A stretch of 6,386 nt of DNA from Candidatus Omnitrophota bacterium (GTDB taxonomy: Bacteria > Omnitrophota > Gorgyraeia > Gygaellales > Profunditerraquicolaceae). Each line of letters starts with the position of its first letter. Positions within the stretch are counted from its first letter, which is position 1. The DNA lies in assembly GCA_020063525.1 (NCBI GenBank), contig JAGUUJ010000060.1, positions 1-6,386 of the forward strand, in the 5' to 3' direction. Positions 1 to 4,839 of the stretch are shown piece by piece. The translations under genes and the position numbers were made by a program. The notes under the pieces are model-generated. The model was not told the origin of the DNA. It saw nothing but the letters and a program-made list of their open reading frames with translations, and did not search any database.

Positions 1-482
1 AGTTTATACCCGATCTTACGTAAAAATTCTTTACGCCATACTATATCTTCGCCAGACTCTAATCCTTTAGGCTTTGCGCCATCGATAACCCCTAATATCC
101 CCCGGCCCATCTCTGTTTCTGCAATAATTACCTGCACAGGATTAGCTGAAGCGCAATATATTGCACAGACCTCTGGGACAGCTTTAATCGCATTTAAGAC
201 ATTTATGGGAAAGGCATTCTTTATTAAAACAATAAAGCTGTGGCCCGCTCCAATCTCTAAAGCATTATCTTGCGCCAGTTTTATTAAATCGGGGTCATTT
301 CCTTCGGACCTTATTTTACAGGCTCCTGATGACTCCACAAAGCTCAGCCCAAATTTTATAACCGGAACACTACTAATTAACGCCTCGTATAAATCCTCAA
401 CTGTCTTGATAAAGTGGCTCTGCCCTAATATCAGATTTACATCATCGGGTTTTTTAATTTTGACTGATTTAAGCTCTAACAT
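1..482 (-). CDS. Adenosine-specific kinase-like protein (PF04008/COG1839), 3' end cut by window edge
   Basis: The minus strand is open from an ATG at 482 to the window edge, giving 160 codons plus two bases. Family members are about 160 residues, so only the last residue or few and the stop lie outside. The protein matches the adenosine-specific kinase family (formerly DUF355) along its whole length: an N-terminal LGQSHFIKTVEDLYEAL stretch (residues 19-35), IGAGHSFIV (77-85), KNAFPINVLNAIK (88-100), ASANPVQVI (111-119), then AETEMGRGILGVIDG (121-135) and WRKEFLRKIGYK at the end. Known structures of the family bind adenosine or AMP. The kinase role is an assigned function with little biochemistry behind it, so the family call is firm and the activity is not. 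It is a small soluble protein with no signal peptide or membrane segment. A strong Shine-Dalgarno, AAGGAGG at 497-491, lies 8 bases before the ATG and fixes the start. The gene is divergent from the CDF gene across a 193-base spacer. What lies downstream is not visible. Confidence 0.93.
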   Translation of the reverse strand, partial: MLELKSVKIKKPDDVNLILGQSHFIKTVEDLYEALISSVPVIKFGLSFVESSGACKIRSEGNDPDLIKLAQDNALEIGAGHSFIVLIKNAFPINVLNAIKAVPEVCAIYCASANPVQVIIAETEMGRGILGVIDGAKPKGLESGEDIVWRKEFLRKIGYK

Positions 483-490
483 AATCTCAT

Positions 491-497
491 CCTCCTT
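491..497 (-). promoter_or_regulatory. Ribosome binding site of the adenosine-specific kinase-like gene
   Basis: The minus strand reads AAGGAGG, a full Shine-Dalgarno match, with an 8-base spacer to the ATG at 482. It is the strongest ribosome site in the window and decides the start of this gene. It lies just downstream of the hairpin at 505-538 in the transcript. Confidence 0.85.
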
Positions 498-504
498 TAT
501 TTTA

Positions 505-538
505 TGGTGTAGGAAAGTATAAAGCACTTTCCTAACCA
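505..538. promoter_or_regulatory. Hairpin / operator-like inverted repeat upstream of the adenosine-specific kinase-like gene
   Basis: TAGGAAAGT (510-518) and ACTTTCCTA (526-534) form a perfect 9-base inverted repeat around a 7-base loop. Skipping one bulged base at 509, TGGT (505-508) pairs with ACCA (535-538) and extends the stem to 13 pairs. On the minus strand a good -10 match, TATACT, falls inside the repeat (523-518), though no convincing -35 is seen. No T-run follows on either strand, so it is not a classical terminator. It could be a repressor operator over a promoter, or a 5'-leader hairpin in the minus transcript about 8 bases before the Shine-Dalgarno. The symmetry is seen directly; the function is inferred. 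Confidence 0.45.
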
Positions 539-540
539 CT

Positions 541-579
541 GAAAATCGCACCTTAAGGTTATCGCCGAAGGCGATTTTC
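541..579 (+). promoter_or_regulatory. Overlapping alternative stems, possible attenuator-like structure
   Basis: GAAAATCGC (541-549) is perfectly complementary to GCGATTTTC (571-579). A second, shorter hairpin, ATCGCC-GAA-GGCGAT (561-575), shares the same 3' arm, so the two cannot form together. The short hairpin is followed by TTTTCTT on the plus strand, which resembles a weak intrinsic terminator. CCTTAAGG (551-558) is a further palindrome in the loop. Read on the plus strand this could be a terminator/anti-terminator switch ahead of the CDF gene, but that needs a plus-strand promoter upstream of 541, which I do not see. A role in the minus-strand leader or as DNA symmetry is equally possible. 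Confidence 0.3.
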
Positions 580-596
580 TTGTCATCAGAGAGAAT

Positions 597-646
597 TTCT
601 CATTATTTATGGGAGTTATATTATCATATAACGCTTCATTAATCAA
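597..646. promoter_or_regulatory. Candidate divergent promoter region with central palindrome
   Basis: GTTATAT-TATC-ATATAAC (615-632) is a perfect 7-base inverted repeat with a 4-base spacer in the middle of the divergent intergenic region. Candidate -10 boxes for both directions overlap it. On the plus strand TATTAT (619-624) lies 16 bases after a weak -35 TTCTCA (597-602). On the minus strand GATAAT (625-620) lies 15 bases after TTGATT (646-641). A smaller symmetry, GAGAA-T-TTCTC, lies at 591-601. The arrangement suits a divergent promoter with a shared operator. The boxes are matched by eye in AT-rich DNA, so confidence is modest. Confidence 0.35.
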
Positions 647-671
647 TATGGAATCTAAGGCGGTGAATAAA

Positions 672-710
672 TTGTTTGAAACAGAAGTTAAATCAATATA
701 TAATGATTAA
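672..710 (+). other. Possible leader peptide ORF upstream of and overlapping the CDF start
   Basis: TAAGGCGGTGA at 656-666 matches the ideal Shine-Dalgarno TAAGGAGGTGA at 10 of 11 bases. The start codon at the best distance (8 bases from the GG at 662-663) is TTG at 672. That opens a 12-codon frame, different from the CDF frame, ending at TAA 708-710. The stop lies between the in-frame CDF methionine codons at 703 and 712, an arrangement that suits translational coupling. The same frame is open back to an ATG at 648, giving 20 residues, but that ATG has no ribosome site. It may be a leader peptide, or the ribosome site may simply serve the CDF start at 676 with a long spacer. Confidence 0.25.
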
Positions 711-1593
711 TATGAAAATAAGCTTGCAGGAGCATTATAACCAAATCAAACGTATCCTGTTGTGGATATTGATTCTGAACTGGGCTGTGGCAGGAGCAAA
801 GATTATTTACGGCCTGCTTACTCACTGCGTAAGTATGACTGCTGACGGCTTCCATTCCTTAGCCGATGGCGCTTCTAATATCGTTGGCTTTATCGGCATA
901 ACTATTGCCTGCCGGCCGCGTGACGCAGACCATCCTTATGGCCACAAAAAATACGAAACCTTCTTTTCATTATGCATAGCCGGATTATTAGGTATTGTCT
1001 GTTTTCGTCTTATTGAAGAGGGCATAAAACGCTTTTACAATCCTGTTACCCCACAGATTGATGCCATGAGTTTTATAGTTATGGTAGTTACGTTAACCAT
1101 TAATCTTTTAGTAATGAGTTACGAATATAAGAAAGGCAAAATCTTGCAAAGCGATATACTTATCTCGGACTCAATGCACACCAGGGCAGATATTCTTACT
1201 TCGTTATCAGTCATAATTACGCTGGTAATGGTAAAATTGGGTTATCCGATTTTAGACCCTATAGTTACCATAATCATTGCCTTATTTATTGCCCGGGCTG
1301 CTTTTCGCATAGTACAGCAAAGCTCAAGGGTGCTTTGCGATACAGCAGTAATAGTAGATGTTAGGAGAATAGTGGATATTGTATTAAGTATCGAAGGGGT
1401 AAAAACCTGTCATAAAATAAGGACACGCGGCAGGCCTGACGATATATATATTGATTTACATGTCCAGGTGAATCCCGGGATGCATATTGATAAAGCACAC
1501 AAAATAAGTTATATGATTGAAGAGGCGATCAAGAAAAATATTCCCGAAGTTACTGATGTGGTAGTACACATGGAGCCTGAAGACAAAGTTTAG
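676..1593 (+). CDS. Cation diffusion facilitator (CDF) family metal exporter
   Basis: A full-length CDF antiporter of 305 residues from TTG 676, which would export a divalent metal (Zn, Fe, Co, Cd or Mn) across the inner membrane in exchange for protons. Six membrane helices are visible, followed by a soluble C-terminal domain from about residue 215. The transport-site residues are H60 and D64 in helix 2 (ADGFHSLAD) and H168 and D172 in helix 5 (DSMHTRAD). Helix 2 therefore reads HxxxD where E. coli FieF/YiiP has DxxxD, which by family rules leans towards zinc. The loop site D83/H86/H90 (DADHPYGH) matches YiiP D68/H71/H75. The C-terminal dimer-interface site is kept as H246, H262 and H298, with E300 replacing the aspartate. 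The start is uncertain: ATG 703 or 712 would still leave helix 1 intact, and the good ribosome site at 656-666 is 12 bases from TTG 676. The stop overlaps the stop of the MFS gene on the other strand. Confidence 0.95.
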   Translation: MKQKLNQYIMINMKISLQEHYNQIKRILLWILILNWAVAGAKIIYGLLTHCVSMTADGFHSLADGASNIVGFIGITIACRPRDADHPYGHKKYETFFSLCIAGLLGIVCFRLIEEGIKRFYNPVTPQIDAMSFIVMVVTLTINLLVMSYEYKKGKILQSDILISDSMHTRADILTSLSVIITLVMVKLGYPILDPIVTIIIALFIARAAFRIVQQSSRVLCDTAVIVDVRRIVDIVLSIEGVKTCHKIRTRGRPDDIYIDLHVQVNPGMHIDKAHKISYMIEEAIKKNIPEVTDVVVHMEPEDKV

Positions 1594-2783
1594 ATGCCCT
1601 TCAAGATAAACCACAGGCCTATGCTTGCCAGTATCCCCATAAACCCACCAAAATAAAAAGTCCAGGCCGGTCCTAAGAATTTCCAAAGCATTCCTGCCAA
1701 TAAAGAAGCGGGTAATAACCCTATACCGACGAGTGTAGCGTGTAACCCAATAGCTGTAGCTCGCAAGCCGGCTGGTGCAATATCAGCTACCAGCGCCTTC
1801 TCAACTCCTTCGGTAAAACCAATATATAAGCCGTAAACCCCGAATAGGAACCAAAAATTATTTATAGACTTATTCATGGCGAATCCTAAATAAACTAGTC
1901 CATAAAACAAGTATCCTAATACCAACAGTTTTTTTCTTCCGAGCTTATCAGACAGGCGCGATGCCGGATAAGCAACCAAGCCATAAATAATATTGTAAAC
2001 CAGATAAAAGAGTATTACCTGGGCTAAAGGGCTGCCTAAACTTTTAGCGCGCAATAATAAGAATTGATTTGAAGAATTGCCCAGGGTGAATATAAGGGTA
2101 AATATAAGGAAGAGTCTTAATCTTTTATCTAAGGTCTGCCATGTTCCCGCTATGCGGGATCCCGCATTTAACTTAACGCTAAAGCGGGAAAATTGAATCT
2201 CTGCATTTCCAGGAGGACTTTGTACCTGGCTCTTTTTCTCCTTAACCAGGAATAAAAACAACACTCCTAAAAATGCCGGTATTAATGAGAAAAGAAATAT
2301 ATTCTTAAAGGTGCCTTTATATTTTGTGATTAAAATATAAGCCCAAAAAACACCTATGGTTGCGCCCAGCGTATCCATAGCACGGTGCAGTCCGAATGCT
2401 GCGCCTCTTTTCTTATCCATCGCACTATCTGCAATCAGTGCATCGCGGGGAGCAGTACGGATTCCCTTGCCAAAACGGTCGATTACACGGCCTGCCAAAA
2501 TAAACCACCAATTAACAGAAATATACAGAAAGAATTTCCCTACGGTTGAACTTGCGTATCCGAATATAGCAAACGGCTTTCTGGATTTTATCTTATCGGA
2601 GAAGTATCCTGAAAATACCTTAAGCAAACTATTTAAACTCTCGGCGATACCTTCAATTAATCCCAGTATCGCCGGACCAACGCCGAGTTGAGTTACCAGA
2701 TAAATCGGCAATATCGGGTAAATCATCTCGCTGGAGATATCAGTTAAAAGACTTGTAATACCAAGTATAATTATATTAAACAT
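1590..2783 (-). CDS. Major facilitator superfamily (MFS) transporter
   Basis: A 397-residue inner-membrane carrier of normal MFS length, with about twelve hydrophobic segments in two halves. The first half has a motif-A-like loop between helices 2 and 3 (GYFSDKIKSRK, 59-69) and the conserved stretch DRFGKGIRTAPRDALIADS (102-120), followed by RGAAFGLHRAMDTLGATIG (126-144). The second half repeats motif A as ASRLSDKLGRKK (274-285). This subfamily is common in bacteria and its substrate is unknown; a drug or metabolite efflux role would be a guess. The ATG at 2783 is the only good start: an in-frame TAA lies a few codons upstream, and there is no Shine-Dalgarno, so translation may rely on coupling to the M23 gene 26 bases upstream. 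The central loop between helices 6 and 7 (about 181-222) carries a palindromic insert at 198-214, listed separately. It is the last gene of the minus-strand run, and its end overlaps the end of the CDF gene. Confidence 0.92.
   Translation of the reverse strand: MFNIIILGITSLLTDISSEMIYPILPIYLVTQLGVGPAILGLIEGIAESLNSLLKVFSGYFSDKIKSRKPFAIFGYASSTVGKFFLYISVNWWFILAGRVIDRFGKGIRTAPRDALIADSAMDKKRGAAFGLHRAMDTLGATIGVFWAYILITKYKGTFKNIFLFSLIPAFLGVLFLFLVKEKKSQVQSPPGNAEIQFSRFSVKLNAGSRIAGTWQTLDKRLRLFLIFTLIFTLGNSSNQFLLLRAKSLGSPLAQVILFYLVYNIIYGLVAYPASRLSDKLGRKKLLVLGYLFYGLVYLGFAMNKSINNFWFLFGVYGLYIGFTEGVEKALVADIAPAGLRATAIGLHATLVGIGLLPASLLAGMLWKFLGPAWTFYFGGFMGILASIGLWFILKGI
2144..2190. repeat. Nested palindromic element inside the MFS gene
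   Basis: A 16-base perfect palindrome, ATGCGGGATCCCGCAT (2152-2167), lies inside a wider inverted repeat, TTCCCGCT (2144-2151) against AGCGGGAA (2183-2190). The core CCCGC/GCGGG word occurs four times in 47 bases, and this GC-rich patch stands out from its AT-rich surroundings. It is translated in frame as MFS residues 198-214 (FSRFSVKLNAGSRIAGT), in the cytoplasmic loop between the two halves of the transporter, where extra residues are tolerated. No T-run follows on either strand, so a terminator is unlikely. It resembles in principle the in-frame palindromic elements known from Rickettsia, but I do not recognise this sequence family. Confidence 0.6.
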
Positions 2784-2795
2784 AATATTTGTTTT

Positions 2796-2812
2796 GTTCG
2801 CTTAGTTCGTTA
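2796..2812. repeat. Two-unit GTTCG repeat over the M23 stop codon
   Basis: The plus strand reads GTTCGCTTA then GTTCGTTA, two near-identical units of 9 and 8 bases. The second unit contains the M23 gene's stop codon (TTA at 2810-2812 on this strand). The unit resembles the GTTCGTGA/GTTCGCAA octamers inside lnt at 4490-4521, so it may be a short member of the same family in the M23-MFS gap. With only two units it could also be chance. Confidence 0.4.
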
Positions 2813-3298
2813 TTCTAAATACTCCGATGGATCTTGAGGAATGCCGTCTTTTCTAACTTCAAAATGTAGGTGCGGCTGTATATCGGCATAGTTGGCATTA
2901 CCGGTTTTGCCCACGCTTCCAATAACCTCACCCTGCCGGACAAATGCGTTTCTCTGAACATAAATCCTAGAAAGATGTCCGTATATAGTAATAATATTGC
3001 CGGGGTGGCGTATAATAATAAAGTTGCCCATACCCCTACTTTTCCTGGCAGCGATTATTATGCCTGAACGGCAGGCTAATACGGGGCTGCCTGTTTCAGC
3101 AAAAAGATCAATGCCTTCGTGTATTCTCTTGCCGTTACGTCTTGCGGCAAAGAATCCTTCACCCCTTGAGTCACATCGGATAACCGCATCTCCTTTATAT
3201 TCAATAGGACAGATAAAATAATTCTTATCGAGAAAATAAAGACTCAGCGAAAGATAAATTGGCATAATGAGGAGTAAAAATAATAATATCTTTTTCAC
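2810..3298 (-). CDS. M23 family metallopeptidase (LytM-type peptidoglycan hydrolase)
   Basis: A 162-residue exported or membrane-anchored zinc endopeptidase of the LytM/M23 type, which cleaves peptide cross-links in peptidoglycan. From GTG 3298 the protein begins VKKILLFLLLIMPIYLSLSL, a lysine pair followed by one long hydrophobic stretch, fitting a signal peptide or anchor; there is no lipobox. The M23 domain fills the rest. The zinc ligands are H60 and D64 (HEGID) and H145 in the HLH motif; H143 is the other histidine of that motif, and H108 (YGH) is the further active-site histidine. All expected residues are present, so it should be active rather than an EnvC-type degenerate activator. 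There is no coiled coil or LysM domain, making this a minimal form. I chose GTG 3298 because it gives a 4-base GTGA overlap with the lnt stop and places the basic residues just before the hydrophobic segment. The frame is open to another GTG at 3343 (177 residues), which has no ribosome site. Confidence 0.9.
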   Translation of the reverse strand: MKKILLFLLLIMPIYLSLSLYFLDKNYFICPIEYKGDAVIRCDSRGEGFFAARRNGKRIHEGIDLFAETGSPVLACRSGIIIAARKSRGMGNFIIIRHPGNIITIYGHLSRIYVQRNAFVRQGEVIGSVGKTGNANYADIQPHLHFEVRKDGIPQDPSEYLE

Positions 3299-4839
3299 AG
3301 CCTCTTGAAAATTATTATACCGCATAAAACAAATAAAAGACACGCGGTAACAAAGATATTGCCATAGCGAGTATAAAAACTATGGCTCTGCTTTGAAAGA
3401 GAAATTTCCTGACTCTTATAGCCAGAAATAAAAATATTATTGCCAAATTTATCGCCCACCAAAGAAACAATTTTGCCTGTTGGCGCGATGAAACCCGATA
3501 CGCCGGTATTGGCAGAACGCACTAAAAATACGCGGTTCTCCACGGCCCTAAATACTGAGGCACAAAGATGCTGATAGGGCGAAGAGGTTCTCTTAAACCA
3601 GGCATCATTGGTAATGTTAACTAAAAAACCCGCTCCCCTTCTTACAAATTCCCTGGATAAATCAGGGAATAGGTCCTCGAAGCAAATAAGAACAGAAAAC
3701 TTCGCAGGTACTAGGTGATAGGTATTAGGTAGTATAAAGACTATGTATTCCTTACCAGAACTAAAATCACCGATAGGCACGATTGTCTCTAAAAAACTTA
3801 AGGCTTTTCTTAAAGGGATATATTCGCCGAAAGGGACCAAATGCAACTTATCATACTTTCCAAGGAGCCGGCCTCCTGCGGAAATCAGCAAAGCGCTATT
3901 ATAATAAATATTGCCTCTTAAGGTAACTGCTCCAAAAAGTAAAGGCACTTTAGCTTCCTTTACGAAATCTTTTACCATTTCATAATAGTGGGGTTCTTCC
4001 TCCAAGACTACGGGCAAAGCAGCCTCTGGCCAGATGATTAAATCAGGTTTATCTTTTAGCGCTTCTTTAGAGAGGCTAAAATATTTGTCAATGATAAAAT
4101 CACGCGAACTTTTATTCCATTTTAATTCTTGTGAAATGTTGCCCTGAATAACTGAAATCTTAATAGGTGATAGGTAATAGGTGATAGGTGATAGGTGAAG
4201 TTTGTAAATACCATACCCCAAAGATAAAAATAATAACAAAATAGCTAATAAAAGGTTTTGTTTTTTACCTATGACCCATGACCCATGACCTATGACCTTA
4301 TATACAAGAACATTTACCATCATTACTAAAAACGACACGCCCCAGACACCCGTAATGTCCGCTATCTGGATAACCGTTAAATTTAAATATTGCGAATATC
4401 CCAAAAGCGCCCATGGGAACCCCGTAAAAAGGTGGCTGCGGATATATTCAAGCAAAACCCATAAAGAGGGGATAATAATGAGTTTGTTGGTTCGTGAGTT
4501 CGTGAGTTCGTGAGTTCGCAAAAGAACGCCAAATAGACCGAAATAAACTGAAAGATAAAGAATCAGAATAACCGTTCCTATGAATGTCACGTATACAAGC
4601 CAGTAAATAATACCCCACCAGAAAATAACTCCGGTAAAATACGAAAGTAAAAATGCCTTAAACCTGCTTTTACCTTCAATAGCAAAGAACATCGGTACAA
4701 GTCCTATCCAAGTTAATAGCCAGAGATTAAAATTCGGGAAAGATAAAATTAATAATACTGATGAAAGAAGACATAAGAGGCAAGCTTTATTCTTTAACTT
4801 GCGAACTTGCGAACTAAAGAACTTAAGAACTGGCTTCAT
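3295..4839 (-). CDS. lnt: Apolipoprotein N-acyltransferase
   Basis: Lnt transfers an acyl chain from a phospholipid to the N-terminal cysteine of diacylated lipoproteins, the last step after Lgt and LspA, at the periplasmic face of the inner membrane. The product is 514 residues from ATG 4839, close to E. coli Lnt. An N-terminal multi-helix membrane domain (about 15-215) is followed by a nitrilase-like domain from about residue 227 (KISVIQGNI) to 475, then a final membrane helix near 490-510. The catalytic triad is E272 (WPEAALP), K331 (YDKLHLVPFGEYIP) and C386 (LICFEDLFP), followed by the conserved NITNDAWF segment. ATG 4839 overlaps the secA stop (ATGA), which favours coupled translation; an upstream ATG at 4851 would add four residues. 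Unusually, five short tandem-repeat clusters lie in frame at residues 2-15, 107-117, 181-191, 214-226 and 369-378, all at loops or linkers and none at a catalytic residue, so the enzyme is probably functional. Confidence 0.95.
   Translation of the reverse strand: MKPVLKFFSSQVRKLKNKACLLCLLSSVLLILSFPNFNLWLLTWIGLVPMFFAIEGKSRFKAFLLSYFTGVIFWWGIIYWLVYVTFIGTVILILYLSVYFGLFGVLLRTHELTNSRTNKLIIIPSLWVLLEYIRSHLFTGFPWALLGYSQYLNLTVIQIADITGVWGVSFLVMMVNVLVYKVIGHGSWVIGKKQNLLLAILLLFLSLGYGIYKLHLSPITYYLSPIKISVIQGNISQELKWNKSSRDFIIDKYFSLSKEALKDKPDLIIWPEAALPVVLEEEPHYYEMVKDFVKEAKVPLLFGAVTLRGNIYYNSALLISAGGRLLGKYDKLHLVPFGEYIPLRKALSFLETIVPIGDFSSGKEYIVFILPNTYHLVPAKFSVLICFEDLFPDLSREFVRRGAGFLVNITNDAWFKRTSSPYQHLCASVFRAVENRVFLVRSANTGVSGFIAPTGKIVSLVGDKFGNNIFISGYKSQEISLSKQSHSFYTRYGNIFVTACLLFVLCGIIIFKRL
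3706..3733. repeat. Heptamer tandem repeat inside lnt, cluster 1 (AGGTNNT x4)
   Basis: Four 7-base units on the plus strand: AGGTACT, AGGTGAT, AGGTATT, AGGTAGT. The AGGT core and final T are fixed and the two bases between vary. The cluster is read on the minus strand as Lnt residues 369-378 (ILPNTYHLVP), in the nitrilase domain a few residues before the catalytic cysteine segment. It shares its core and orientation with the cluster at 4164-4198. Confidence 0.7.
4164..4198. repeat. Heptamer tandem repeat inside lnt, cluster 2 (TAGGTGA x5)
   Basis: Five perfectly phased 7-base units on the plus strand: TAGGTGA, TAGGTAA, then TAGGTGA three times. Only one base differs across 35. It is translated on the minus strand as residues 214-226 of Lnt (LHLSPITYYLSPI), exactly the linker between the last helix of the membrane domain and the first strand of the catalytic domain. 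This is the cleanest of the clusters. Confidence 0.85.
4267..4298. repeat. Heptamer tandem repeat inside lnt, cluster 3 (inverted orientation)
   Basis: Four full 7-base units and a partial one on the plus strand: ACCTATG, ACCCATG, ACCCATG, ACCTATG, ACCT. On the minus strand the unit reads TAGGTCA or TGGGTCA, one base away from the TAGGTGA unit of cluster 2, so this is the same or a sister family inserted the other way round, 68 bases away. It encodes Lnt residues 181-191 (KVIGHGSWVIG) in a loop between membrane helices. Confidence 0.85.
4490..4521. repeat. Octamer tandem repeat inside lnt, cluster 4 (GTTCGTGA x4)
   Basis: Three identical 8-base units GTTCGTGA and a fourth, GTTCGCAA, on the plus strand. 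The minus-strand reading gives Lnt residues 107-117 (LRTHELTNSRT), a polar loop between membrane helices. Because the period is 8, the three identical units are read in three different frames and give different residues, so the repeat is a DNA feature and not a protein repeat. Confidence 0.85.
4795..4834. repeat. Octamer tandem repeat at the start of lnt, cluster 5 (GAACTNNN x5)
   Basis: Five 8-base units on the plus strand: TAACTTGC, GAACTTGC, GAACTAAA, GAACTTAA, GAACTGGC. On the minus strand they read as GTTC or GTTA followed by four bases, including GTTCGCAA, which is identical to the last unit of cluster 4 in the opposite orientation. The cluster ends 4 bases downstream of the lnt start codon at 4839 and encodes residues 2-15 (KPVLKFFSSQVRKL), ahead of the first membrane helix. 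Confidence 0.7.

Noticed and set aside
205..522. Plus-strand frame of 105 codons
   Set aside because: It is the shadow of the adenosine-specific kinase-like gene, whose minus-strand protein matches its family along the full length and has a strong ribosome site.
561..586. Intrinsic terminator for a plus-strand gene
   Set aside because: The hairpin is short, the T-run is broken by a C, and no plus-strand gene lies upstream in the window; kept only as a possible attenuator element.
1456..1686. Minus-strand 76-codon frame across the CDF/MFS junction
   Set aside because: It overlaps both genes in other frames and has no family resemblance.
2356..2691. Plus-strand frame of 111 codons
   Set aside because: It is antisense to the conserved motif-rich first half of the MFS gene and has no recognisable protein features.
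3299..3343. Longer M23 product from GTG 3343
   Set aside because: It has no ribosome site and adds 15 residues ahead of a good signal-peptide-like start; the GTGA overlap at 3298 is a better start, though not proven.
4164..4521. Repeat clusters as a CRISPR array
   Set aside because: Units are 7 or 8 bases in direct tandem with no spacers and lie inside a coding gene.
3295..4839. lnt as a pseudogene broken by the repeats
   Set aside because: The frame is intact over the normal length, the E/K/C triad and flanking motifs are kept, and the overlaps with its neighbours are preserved.
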